This document shows positions 52,927-61,061 of a DNA stretch of 64,000 bases, piece by piece (positions within the stretch are counted from its first letter, which is position 1; each line of letters starts with the position of its first letter). Below the pieces are notes generated by a model. That model saw only the letters and a program-made list of their open reading frames with translations, was not told the DNA's origin and made no database searches. Made by a program: the position numbers and the translations under genes. The stretch lies in contig DATAUE010000043.1 of assembly GCA_036268425.1 (NCBI GenBank), positions 124,001 to 188,000 of the forward strand. The letters run 5' to 3'. This stretch comes from DATARH01 sp036268425. GTDB taxonomy: Bacteria; Pseudomonadota; Alphaproteobacteria; ATCC43930; CGMCC-115725.

Positions 52927-53048
52927 GGCTGCTGGTCCGGCAAGGCTCTATGCGGTTTCGGCACCATGACCGGCCCGCCCCGGCGGTGTCAACCGAGCGC
53001 AACACGATACGCGGTTCTATAAACGGCAGCCCAAATCCTGAGCGGCCG

Positions 53049-53735
53049 CTAGGCGTGGAGCGTGTCCCCGCCATTGGCGTCGGGATAATATTGCGGCGCC
53101 TCGCGGCGGTCGAACATGCCGTAGTCGCGCACGACGCGCACCCGCCGCAGCCTTGCCCCCTCCGCCAGCGCCACGCCCGCTTCAAAGGCTTCGGCGGCGG
53201 CGACATCCCGCCAGGAAAGCAGCAACATCACGTCGCCCGGCGTCAACACCGCGTCGAACACATCCCAGGCCACCAGACCCGCTGCGCCTGGCACAAACCC
53301 CAGCCATGCGGCGACCGCCTCCGGTTTGGCGCCCTTGACCCAGTCGGCTGGCCGCTGGCCGTCGATCAAGACAGCGGTGGTGCCAGCGCCGGTTTCGGTC
53401 TCGTCGAGTCGCTGTTCCCGAAGCACCTGCCCCGCCGGCAGCTTCGTGTCACGGGTGACCTGGCCGACCCGCAGATGATAATCCGATAATATCTCGTCGC
53501 GACCCTTCTGCTGCGTCTGATGGTGCCGCATGCTGGTGCGCCAGCGGACCACCGCTTTTTCGTCGCGCCAGCCCGACAGCGACAGAATCCACCCTTCCCG
53601 CGTCAGACTGCGATACCGGATATTGTCGACAAACCCCTCGACCTCCTCCAATTCCGGCCGAAGCATCTGCGCGTTGCCGAGATAGGTATCCCACTGCTCG
53701 GTTCGCGGGTGGACCTCGAAAATCACAGAGAACAT
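53049..53735 (-). CDS. Antibiotic biosynthesis monooxygenase (ABM)-domain protein
   Basis: This 228-residue protein has two related halves. The first holds MFSVIFEVHPRTEQWDTYLGNAQMLRPELEEVEGFVDNIRYRSLTREGWILSLSGWRDEKAVVRWRTSMRHH, an ABM/dimeric alpha-beta barrel unit. The second holds AVLTPGDVMLLLSWRDVAAAEAFEAG and may be a diverged second barrel. AGGAGA precedes ATG 53735; the frame continues far upstream but without a ribosome site. Members act on quinones or haem, or are structural. The role here is unknown. Confidence 0.8.
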   Translation of the reverse strand: MFSVIFEVHPRTEQWDTYLGNAQMLRPELEEVEGFVDNIRYRSLTREGWILSLSGWRDEKAVVRWRTSMRHHQTQQKGRDEILSDYHLRVGQVTRDTKLPAGQVLREQRLDETETGAGTTAVLIDGQRPADWVKGAKPEAVAAWLGFVPGAAGLVAWDVFDAVLTPGDVMLLLSWRDVAAAEAFEAGVALAEGARLRRVRVVRDYGMFDRREAPQYYPDANGGDTLHA

Positions 53736-53900
53736 CGTTCTCTCCTGAGACCGGCATGATTCGTTGCGGAGACGTGAACCCGCTCCCCGAGCCTTCCGAT
53801 CGTAAACGAGAATTGCCGGCGACGATCCCGGCAAATAGCACGCTGCCGATGTGAGCCCGATGACCGGTCGCGATCGTTGATGCGTCCGGGAGGCACGGAC

Positions 53901-54515
53901 ATGCTGTTGGCTGCACTGCTGGCCGCGATCGCCGGTTATGTCGATGCGATCTGCTATCTGAGGCTGGGCGGTGCCTTTGCCGCGAACATGACCGGCAACC
54001 TGGTCCGCATGGGCATAACCACGGCGGAAGGGAATTGGCTCGAAGCCGCGTGGTGCGCCTCGGTGCTGGCGGCGTTTTTGGCAGGCGTGCTCCTGGCGCG
54101 GCTGGTGTTTCAGGCGCATAGCTCGCCGCGCCTCGCCTTGATGATCGAGGCCGGAATGGTTGCGACGGCCGGCACCGGCATTCTCGGCGACGTGGCGATC
54201 CCGCTGCTCGCCGCGGCGATGGCGATGCAGAACGAGGCCGTTAGCCACGGTGTCGTCGCAATCAATGTGGCCTTCATTACCGGCGACTTGCAAAAGCTTG
54301 GTGAACAGCTGGTTGCTGAAACCGTGCCGGAACAGAATCGGGCCGGCGGCAAGCGTATCATCCTGACGGTGTTGATCAGCTACGCGGCGGGTGCGGCGGT
54401 CGGCACGCTTGCGGCCCGGTGGAATGCCGCCAGCCTTTTTCTGCCAGTGGTTTGCCTCGTTGGCGCCGCCGCCTTGCGGCCCGGTCCGCGCAGGGCGGCA
54501 AGCGAGCCGCATTGA
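53901..54515 (+). CDS. DUF1275 (YoaK-type) membrane protein
   Basis: This 204-residue inner-membrane protein has the DUF1275 sequence pattern AAIAGYVDAICYLRLGGAFAANMTGNLVRMG and further helices ending in SYAAGAAVGTLAARW and LFLPVVCLVGAAALR. Its function is unknown; some relatives are linked to small-molecule transport. GGGAGG at 53888-53893 is seven bases before ATG 53901, so I prefer it to the upstream codons in the same frame. It precedes uppP on the same strand. Confidence 0.85.
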   Translation: MLLAALLAAIAGYVDAICYLRLGGAFAANMTGNLVRMGITTAEGNWLEAAWCASVLAAFLAGVLLARLVFQAHSSPRLALMIEAGMVATAGTGILGDVAIPLLAAAMAMQNEAVSHGVVAINVAFITGDLQKLGEQLVAETVPEQNRAGGKRIILTVLISYAAGAAVGTLAARWNAASLFLPVVCLVGAAALRPGPRRAASEPH

Positions 54516-54606
54516 CAGGCGGCCAGACGGTCGGCTACCTCGCAGCGATGTTTGGCGGGTCTGCGCACGTCAGACGATGCCGACGCCCGGTAGCCCCGAC
54601 GAGGTC

Positions 54607-55413
54607 ATGGCCTTCCCCTTGCTCGCCTCCGCCGTCCTCCTCGGCATCATCGAGGGGTTGACCGAGTTCTTGCCGATTTCATCGACCGGACACCTGATCC
54701 TCGCGGATCGGCTGCTCGGCCTCGAGGGACCGGAAAGCAAGCTCTTTGACATCGTGATCCAACTCGGCGCGATCCTCGCGGTGTGCTGGGTGTATCGCGA
54801 GCGGCTGCTGACGGCCGCTGCCGGGATGCTGAGTGAGCCGCCGGCACAGCGCTTTGTCGCCAATATCGTCATCGCTTTTCTGCCGGCCGCCGTTGCCGGC
54901 GTGTTTCTCTACCGGTTCATCAAGGACGTGCTGTTTTCGCCGTGGGTCGTGGCGGTCAGCCTGGTCGTCGGCGGCGTTCTGATCCTGGTCATCGAGCGAA
55001 TGCGGCCGCGACCGCGGGTGCACGATGTCGAATCGATGTCACCGGCCACCGCCCTCGGGATCGGATGCTGCCAGATTCTGGCGATGATCCCCGGCGTATC
55101 GCGCGCCGGGGCGACGATCATGGGTGCGCTGGTATTGCGCGTCGATCGGCCGGCCGCTACCGAGTTCTCGTTTTTCCTGGCGATTCCGACGATGCTCGGC
55201 GCCACGGTTTACGACCTTTACAAAAACCGGGCGATCCTGTCGCTGGACGGGGCGGCGCTGATCGCGATCGGGTTCGTCGTAGCATTTATCGCGGCATTAT
55301 TCGTCGTGCGCCGGCTCGTCGATTTCGTCAGTCAGCACGGGTTCGGCGTTTTCGCCTGGTATCGCATCGTGCTCGGCATCGTCGCGCTGATCGCCTTGGC
55401 CCTGTCAGCCTGA
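54607..55413 (+). CDS. uppP: Undecaprenyl-diphosphatase
   Basis: UppP (BacA) dephosphorylates undecaprenyl diphosphate to recycle the lipid carrier for the cell wall. The 268-residue multi-pass protein has the two conserved motifs: EGLTEFLPISSTGH near the N-terminus, and PGVSRAGATIMGALVLRVDR in the second half. ATG 54607 fits family length and follows GAGG at short distance; ATG 54577 is in frame. It converges with the lipoprotein gene at 55438. Confidence 0.94.
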   Translation: MAFPLLASAVLLGIIEGLTEFLPISSTGHLILADRLLGLEGPESKLFDIVIQLGAILAVCWVYRERLLTAAAGMLSEPPAQRFVANIVIAFLPAAVAGVFLYRFIKDVLFSPWVVAVSLVVGGVLILVIERMRPRPRVHDVESMSPATALGIGCCQILAMIPGVSRAGATIMGALVLRVDRPAATEFSFFLAIPTMLGATVYDLYKNRAILSLDGAALIAIGFVVAFIAALFVVRRLVDFVSQHGFGVFAWYRIVLGIVALIALALSA

Positions 55414-55437
55414 ACGATTATCGGCCAACAGAAGCGT

Positions 55438-55749
55438 TCAGCGCGGCTGCTGTATAAAGCCCTTCGCCTTCATGCAAGAATCGACGATCGACCCAGCCCG
55501 GTCCCGCGTCTGGTCCTGACTGGTCTTTTCCCTGAGGCGGACGATATCGGCGTGTTGGGCGTCACTGCTGCGGGTGGCGCCGATGTCCTGATCGATATCG
55601 GCCTGGGTTTTGATTGCGGTCCCGGCTAGGTCGCGGCAATCCTGGTATTCCTGGCCAATTCCGGCCGCATCGACGCCGCTTTTACTCCAGTTGCCGGTGC
55701 CGGCGCAGCCGGCCAGCAGCAGCAGGATCGCCACCTGGCGCGGTTTCAT
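55438..55749 (-). CDS. Small lipoprotein of unknown function
   Basis: This 103-residue protein has a type II signal with lipobox LLLAGC (Cys15), so it should be a membrane lipoprotein. The rest is polar with two further Cys (YQDCRDLAG, VDSCMKAKGF), which could form a disulfide. ATG 55749 overlaps the DUF1289 stop by 4 bases. It is the last gene of the Gld-like operon. No family name is recognised. Confidence 0.75.
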   Translation of the reverse strand: MKPRQVAILLLLAGCAGTGNWSKSGVDAAGIGQEYQDCRDLAGTAIKTQADIDQDIGATRSSDAQHADIVRLREKTSQDQTRDRAGSIVDSCMKAKGFIQQPR

Positions 55750-56003
55750 CGCTCGCCGTCCACCTGACCGGTGCCGGCCGTTTTGCCGTCGAGCGCCGCG
55801 CGACGTTCGGCCAGCCGCGTAAGGATCGCGCGTTTTTCTGCCGGCACGGCGGTATACCAGCCGGCAATTTCCTCGATCGTGCGCGAGCACCCGCGGCAGG
55901 TTCGCGTTCGCGGGTCCATCAGGCAGATGCCGAGACAGGGCGATATCGGGTTTGCTTCGAAGATGGTCCCGGCCGGGAGGGCGGTCGGATTGGCAGGGGG
56001 CAT
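55746..56003 (-). CDS. DUF1289-family cysteine-motif protein
   Basis: This 85-residue protein carries the DUF1289 cysteine pattern C-x3-C ... C-x2-C in SPCLGICLMDPRTRTCRGCSRTIEEIAGW, probably a metal or Fe-S binding knuckle. AAAGG lies seven bases before ATG 56003. Its start overlaps the DUF4340 stop by one base and its stop overlaps the lipoprotein start by four, so translation is coupled. Such proteins are common and small in alphaproteobacteria; their role is unknown. Confidence 0.85.
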   Translation of the reverse strand: MPPANPTALPAGTIFEANPISPCLGICLMDPRTRTCRGCSRTIEEIAGWYTAVPAEKRAILTRLAERRAALDGKTAGTGQVDGER

Positions 56004-57070
56004 CACGAACCTTTGGCCGGCTGCACCACATCGGCGAGCCGGGTGCGCAACAGCTTCGCGCGATCGGGCGCGATTGCAAAGACCCACTGCCTGGTTTTGG
56101 CGCTGATCGTCTTGCTTTCGGCATCGTTTTTGACAGCGTCGTTCTTGCTGGCGCCGTTCTTGCCATCGTCAAGCGCGCCGCTGGTCGTCGCGTCGATCGT
56201 CAACCAATCCGCCTTGTCATGCGAAAACAGGTGGAGTTCGATATCGAGTCCATCCGCGGTGGTGAATTTAGCGGTGCTCGCTCCACGATCGGGTACAGGC
56301 AGGTCGGCCCGTGGCTTGACGTCGTTCAGGTCAAGCCCGGCCAGCACCGCCGCCGGGCCCGCCAATACCGCATCGTCCTTGAACTTGGTATCAGCCGGCG
56401 GATCGGCGACGGCAAAGGCCCCGCCCGGCGTATCGCGCCGCAATGTCAGGATGGCCCCGTCGGGGTCGGTCAACGCCACAGAGGTGATTCGCGCCGCTGG
56501 AATATCGATAATGCGGCGGTCGAGCCAGCCTGTTGCGTCGGACGGAAGATCGAGCGAGCCGCGAGCCAGCCAGGTGCTCTGCTCGCCGGGTTTGCGGATA
56601 TAGACGCCGTCGCTGCCGGTGCCCAGCCGGTCGTGGCGGGTCTTGCCGATGAGCAACTCGGCGATCGGGTTACCGAGGCGGTTCTGCAGCGTCACCTGCG
56701 TCGACTTGCCGTTGTTCGGATCGTCGAGATCGAGGCGGGCGAACAATTCCGGCCGCGTGGTTTTTGGCTCGACCAAGGTCAGGTCGGCGAGGCCGAGCAG
56801 GAGCTGCCGTATCTTGGCGGCGGCGGCCGGGTAGTTGCCTTTTTCGACGACGACCCAGCGGTTGCCGATCTGCGCGAAATCGATCTTCGTGCCGCCATGC
56901 AGCAGGCGCATCCAGGTGAGATCGCCGAGTTTTGCCGCGAGGTCGGGAAACACCTTGGTATCGGCGGCGACCGGCTCGGCAGGGCGCGGCGCGCTTGCCA
57001 GCGTATAGATCGCACCCGCCACCAGCAGCACGGTCGCCCCGAGCAGCAGCGAAAAGCCCCGGTTCCGCAT
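56003..57070 (-). CDS. DUF4340 domain-containing protein of a GldG-type transporter cluster
   Basis: This 355-residue protein has an N-terminal membrane anchor (GFSLLLGATVLLVAGAIYTLAS) and a repeated beta-rich periplasmic part. Examples are IDFAQIGNRWVVVEKGNYPAAAAKIRQLLLGLADLTLVE and LARGSLDLPSDATGWLDRRIIDIP. This is the DUF4340 pattern usually encoded beside GldG-like proteins. A low-complexity Lys/Asp/Ala-rich stretch lies near residue 305-325. The gene follows the GldG-like gene by 30 bases. Confidence 0.85.
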   Translation of the reverse strand: MRNRGFSLLLGATVLLVAGAIYTLASAPRPAEPVAADTKVFPDLAAKLGDLTWMRLLHGGTKIDFAQIGNRWVVVEKGNYPAAAAKIRQLLLGLADLTLVEPKTTRPELFARLDLDDPNNGKSTQVTLQNRLGNPIAELLIGKTRHDRLGTGSDGVYIRKPGEQSTWLARGSLDLPSDATGWLDRRIIDIPAARITSVALTDPDGAILTLRRDTPGGAFAVADPPADTKFKDDAVLAGPAAVLAGLDLNDVKPRADLPVPDRGASTAKFTTADGLDIELHLFSHDKADWLTIDATTSGALDDGKNGASKNDAVKNDAESKTISAKTRQWVFAIAPDRAKLLRTRLADVVQPAKGS

Positions 57071-57100
57071 GGCCGTTTCCTCCGCGCTCCGCGTCGGCGC

Positions 57101-59062
57101 CTATGCCGATGTCACGCGCCGGCGGCGCCAACGGCGGCGGCGCAATGCCGCCGCGACGAGCGCCACCGCCGCGACGATCACCGGCACCAGCGCGATATCA
57201 CAGAATTCGAGCATCGTCTTGAGGCGCTGGATATCGCCCTGCAACGCGGCCTGCACGCCGCGCAACTCGCGCCGGATCGACAGCACGTCGGCGCGGAACT
57301 GATCAACCGTGCGGGCCTGCTCCGGCGACAGCGGGGCGTTGGAATTGTTCTGGTCACCCGCCGTCAGGTCGTGCAGCTTGGCCTGCGCCTGCTTTAGCTT
57401 TTGCTGTAACGCGTCCTGCTGCGCCGCATATTGATCGTCGGCCGCCTGCTGGATGTGCTGCACGACGACAAACGGCCGCGCCGAGCTGCCGCGGCTGCGC
57501 AACCCTACCAGATCAGCGCCGCCCGCCAGCACCTCGACCGCATTGGCGACGAAATCGGCGTTGTTGGCCGACGGCACCACGATCTGCTTGCCGAAGAAAT
57601 TCTCGGTCTGGGCCCAGAACCGGTCATCGAGCATGTCGCTGTCGGCGACCACGACGACATTGATCGGCTGTACCGATTTCTTGAGATATTTCGTGGCGTC
57701 GGGGGCCGCCGCGGCCTCCTTCGGCTTTTCCGCCGCCGCGTTCGGTGCTGCCGGCGCGGCGGGTTTGGGCGGTCCGTCGGGAAACGCGCTTTCAGCCGGT
57801 CCGGTGATGCGCGCGGCCAGCGTGTAGCGGGTATTGTCGGATTTGAAATGGGTCAGCAGGCTCGCGACATCCGGCAGCCCCGCGACCTTTTCGGCCGGCA
57901 GCTTCATCGCGTCCGGCGATGTGGTGACCAGCGGCTCGAATTTGGTCGCGGCGCCGGCAACCGGTTCGAGGATGCCGGCGGTCGCCATCGTGATCTGTTT
58001 CAGATCGGCGGTGATCACGTCGTCGTGGTTGAGGTCGCCGGCCTTGAGGTTGAGCCAGGCGATGTAATCCATCGCCTGCCCGCCGGCATTGCCGCTGCCG
58101 TTCGGCACCACGACGCGCCGCGCATCGCTGCGGTCGGCGGCAACAGTATCGGGCAGCATCCGCACGCCCCACGCCTTGAACAACGGCGCGAGATCGCTAT
58201 TGCTGGCGCCGCCGCCGCTCTGGTGGGCGCCGCGCGCCTGCAATTCGGAAAACGGATCGACAAAGACGATCGCCTTGCCGCCGGCCAGCACGAACTGGTC
58301 GATCGCGAACAGCGTCTTTTCCGGCAGGTTCTGCGGGTGCACCAGCAGCAGCACATCGGTGCCGGCCGGGATCGCGGCGAAATCCGGCGGCAGCGCCTCG
58401 ACATCGTCGAGCTGGCGCAACTGGTCGAGAAACGCCATTGGTCGCGGCGACCGGCCCTGCAGCGCCGCCATCGGGTCGCCGTTGAGCGGCAGATCGCTGG
58501 CATAGCCGACCACGATGCGCTTCGGAAAGGCCAGCGCGTGGACCAGCTTGGTCAAATCGTATTCGAGAAAGCGCTCCCGCTCCGGCGCGAAAAACGCGAT
58601 GACCTGCTGGTCGTCGGTCGAATTGGTGCCGGCGAGGCCAAAATAGACCTGCTCGCCCTGGGCGTTGAGCGGCGCGCCTTGCAGGCCGAACGCGACGGCC
58701 CGGTCTTCGGCGTCGGAGAATGGCAACGGGTCGAAGGTTTCCAGACGCACTTTACCGTGCGACGCCGCGACGTACTGGTCGAGCATTTCGCGCACCCGCT
58801 GCGCATAGGTGCCGAATGACGGCACCGACTCGCCGAGCTTGGCCGAATAATAGAGGCGCAGCGTGATCGGCTCGTCGATATGCGCCAGCGTCTGCAGGGT
58901 GCCGTTCGACAGCGTATAGAGCCGCTCGGCCGTCAGATCGAGCCGCGCGGTCAGAAAGCGGCCGGCGATGACGTTGACGGCAACCAGCATCAGCGCGATG
59001 CAGACAAGGGCGATCAGCGAACGGGTTCGCCGCGTATCGGCGCGGGCGCGGCGGCCGAACAT
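57101..59062 (-). CDS. GldG-like ABC transport auxiliary protein
   Basis: This 653-residue protein has an N-terminal membrane helix (SLIALVCIALMLVAVNVIAG). After it comes DLTAERLYTLSNGTLQTLAHIDEPITLRLYYS, a characteristic start of GldG/ABC-2-associated periplasmic domains, and later QVIAFFAPERERFLEYDL. A Pro/Ala/Glu-rich linker (about 425-455), a coiled-coil-like Gln-rich segment, and a C-terminal membrane helix with a basic tail complete it. It acts with the permease and ATPase upstream. The transported substrate is unknown. Confidence 0.88.
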   Translation of the reverse strand: MFGRRARADTRRTRSLIALVCIALMLVAVNVIAGRFLTARLDLTAERLYTLSNGTLQTLAHIDEPITLRLYYSAKLGESVPSFGTYAQRVREMLDQYVAASHGKVRLETFDPLPFSDAEDRAVAFGLQGAPLNAQGEQVYFGLAGTNSTDDQQVIAFFAPERERFLEYDLTKLVHALAFPKRIVVGYASDLPLNGDPMAALQGRSPRPMAFLDQLRQLDDVEALPPDFAAIPAGTDVLLLVHPQNLPEKTLFAIDQFVLAGGKAIVFVDPFSELQARGAHQSGGGASNSDLAPLFKAWGVRMLPDTVAADRSDARRVVVPNGSGNAGGQAMDYIAWLNLKAGDLNHDDVITADLKQITMATAGILEPVAGAATKFEPLVTTSPDAMKLPAEKVAGLPDVASLLTHFKSDNTRYTLAARITGPAESAFPDGPPKPAAPAAPNAAAEKPKEAAAAPDATKYLKKSVQPINVVVVADSDMLDDRFWAQTENFFGKQIVVPSANNADFVANAVEVLAGGADLVGLRSRGSSARPFVVVQHIQQAADDQYAAQQDALQQKLKQAQAKLHDLTAGDQNNSNAPLSPEQARTVDQFRADVLSIRRELRGVQAALQGDIQRLKTMLEFCDIALVPVIVAAVALVAAALRRRRWRRRRVTSA

Positions 59063-59063
59063 C

Positions 59064-59798
59064 TCAATCGGCCTTTTTCAAATCGACGAGGATCGCGTTG
59101 GCAGCGAGAAACGCCACCATCAGTGACACGAAATACACGACATCGCGCAGGTCGATGACGCCGCGGGTGATCGCGGTGAAATGCCCGAAGATGCTGGCGC
59201 CGACGACCGCGTTTATCAGCCCCTCGGGCGCCCACCCGCGAAAGATGCCGATCACCGTCGAGGTGCCGGCGACAGTCAGCACGAATACCAGCGCCGCCGT
59301 GACGATAAACGCGATGACTTGGTTTTTGGTCGCGGCGGAAACCGCGGCGCCGATCGCAAGGATCGAGCCGGCCATCAGCCAGCTCCCGAGATAGCTCGCG
59401 AAGATGACGCCGTTATCGGGGTCCCCGAGAAAATTGACCGTCAGCCAGAACGGAAACGTCAGCATCAGCGCGACGCCGGCAAAAATCCACGCTGCGAGGA
59501 ATTTGCCCAGCACCGCCTCGCCGAGCCGGATCGGCAGCGTCAGAAACAATTCGATTGTGCCGCTTTTGCGTTCCTCAGCCCATAGCCGCATCGACAGGGC
59601 CGGGATCAGCACAAGGTAGAGCCACGGGTGGAAGGTAAAAAAGGATTGCAGGTCGGCCTGGCCGCGCTCGAAGAAATTGCCGACGAAAAACGTCAGCACC
59701 CCGGCCAACACCAGAAAAATGACGATGAAGACATAGGCGAGCGGTGTCGCAAAATAGCTCGAAAGCTCGCGGTTGATGATGACGATGGTGCGCTGCAC
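59064..59798 (-). CDS. ABC transporter permease (GldF/ABC-2-like)
   Basis: This 244-residue six-helix protein has the ABC-2 pattern INRELSSYFATPLAYVFIVIFLVLAG, SMRLWAEERKSGTIELFLTLPIRLGEAVLGKFLAAW and a C-terminal FVSLMVAFLAANAILVD. It pairs with the ATPase 4 bases upstream and the GldG-like protein, whose start overlaps its end region. Such transporters in Bacteroidetes serve gliding motility; in this organism the function is probably different. Confidence 0.9.
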   Translation of the reverse strand: MQRTIVIINRELSSYFATPLAYVFIVIFLVLAGVLTFFVGNFFERGQADLQSFFTFHPWLYLVLIPALSMRLWAEERKSGTIELFLTLPIRLGEAVLGKFLAAWIFAGVALMLTFPFWLTVNFLGDPDNGVIFASYLGSWLMAGSILAIGAAVSAATKNQVIAFIVTAALVFVLTVAGTSTVIGIFRGWAPEGLINAVVGASIFGHFTAITRGVIDLRDVVYFVSLMVAFLAANAILVDLKKAD

Positions 59799-59802
59799 GG
59801 TG

Positions 59803-60777
59803 CTACGCCACCTCGGCTGGTGGGGTAGGCATAGCGGCCGGTGACGTCATACCAGGTGGCGTCGTAATCGTGCGGAACACGTCGTCGAGGCGGCCGCGCT
59901 CAACCTGGATGCCGGTCACGGTCCAGCGATGCGCCTGCGCCAACGCCGCGACCTCAGTGACAATCGGCTGGTCGCCGCGCGGAAACAGCCAGTAGCCGTC
60001 GCCCTCGCTGGTTGCCTCGACGGAAGCAACCGCGGGGAGGCTGGCGAGCACGGATGCTGCCGAATCATTGCCGCCGCCCGCGAGGCCGAGCCGCACCGCG
60101 TTGTGAAACCGCGAGCGCGCCGCCAGTTCGGCCGGGGTGCCGTCGGCCAGAATGCGCCCGCGCGCAATGATGATCGCGCGGCTGCAGATCGCCTCGACCT
60201 CTTCGAGCAGGTGGGTGGAGATGATGATCGCCTTTGAGGCGCTCATCGCCTCGATGATGCCGCGCATCTCGTGCTTCTGGTTCGGGTCGAGCCCGTCGGT
60301 CGGCTCGTCGAGGATCAGCACGGCCGGGTCGTGCAGCAGCGCCTGCGCCACCCCGACACGGCGCCGATACCCTTTTGACAGGGTCTCGATCGGCTGGCGC
60401 ATGACATCGGTGATGTTGATGAGTTCCGCGATGTAACCGATGCGCTTGCGTGCGTCGGCGCCGCGATAGCCCCGGATCTGCGCGATAAAGACCAGAAATT
60501 CGGCGGTCGTCATGTCGGGATAGGCCGGGGCACCTTCCGGCAGGTAACCGATCTGCCGCTTTGCCGCCACCGGCTGCGCCAGAATGTCATGGCCGCAGAT
60601 GATTGCCGTCCCCGATGTCGGCGCGAGAAAGCCGGTGATCATCTTCATCGTCGTCGATTTGCCGGCGCCATTCGGGCCGAGAAATCCCAGCACCTCGCCG
60701 ACCGGCACGGCGAATGACACGTCATCGACCGCGACGAGCGGCCCGAACTGTTTGACGAGATGCGAAATTTCCAGCAT
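59803..60777 (-). CDS. ABC transporter ATPase (GldA-like)
   Basis: This 324-residue ATPase has Walker A GPNGAGKST (34-42), signature LSKGYRRRVG (133-142), Walker B LILDEPTDGLD (154-164) and the switch His in STHLLEE. The C-terminal extension after about 240 is typical of GldA/NatA-type subunits. I start at ATG 60777 (MLEISHLVKQFG); the open frame extends to 60822. It is the first gene of the transporter operon, with the promoter region at 60778-61061. Confidence 0.92.
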   Translation of the reverse strand: MLEISHLVKQFGPLVAVDDVSFAVPVGEVLGFLGPNGAGKSTTMKMITGFLAPTSGTAIICGHDILAQPVAAKRQIGYLPEGAPAYPDMTTAEFLVFIAQIRGYRGADARKRIGYIAELINITDVMRQPIETLSKGYRRRVGVAQALLHDPAVLILDEPTDGLDPNQKHEMRGIIEAMSASKAIIISTHLLEEVEAICSRAIIIARGRILADGTPAELAARSRFHNAVRLGLAGGGNDSAASVLASLPAVASVEATSEGDGYWLFPRGDQPIVTEVAALAQAHRWTVTGIQVERGRLDDVFRTITTPPGMTSPAAMPTPPAEVA

Positions 60778-61061
60778 GCGCCTCTTCCCGCAGCCGCTTT
60801 GTTGCCTGCTTTTTGCGCGCAAATCACCGCGACCGAACGGCGCAAGGAGAAAACGACAGTACCGTGGATGCCGCCGCGGTCAAACGGCCGCCCCGCGCGG
60901 CGTTCTCAAGCAGCCTCGCAAACTTAACTCACAACAACGTGACGTGGAATCAGCATTGCCCATTCGGCGATTGCCGCAAGGGCGCGGCCCGCGCTATCAA
61001 ACCTGCGCTATCAAAACAGGCTGTTTGATTAAAAATCGGGCAGCCTGAAAAGGAGTAGCCG
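60778..61061. other. Divergent promoter region of the ABC operon and an MFS gene
   Basis: About 280 bases without a gene. It holds an 11-bp direct repeat and an operator-like dyad (60991-61029, listed separately). The start of the MFS gene is preceded by AAAAGGAG. I saw no tRNA or clear -35/-10 pair. Confidence 0.5.
60991..61029. promoter_or_regulatory. Operator-like repeat and dyad upstream of the MFS gene
   Basis: GCGCTATCAAA occurs at 60991-61001 and 61005-61015. The second copy is the left part of a dyad, ATCAAA (61010-61015) eight bases from TTTGAT (61024-61029). Three TATCAAA-like half-sites within 40 bases, ending 32 bases before the start codon, look like a repressor operator array. 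The regulator is unknown. Confidence 0.4.

Noticed and set aside
53736..54512. Upstream extension of the ABM-domain frame
   Set aside because: It runs antisense through the DUF1275 gene, has no homologous motif, and ATG 53735 has a clear AGGAGA site.
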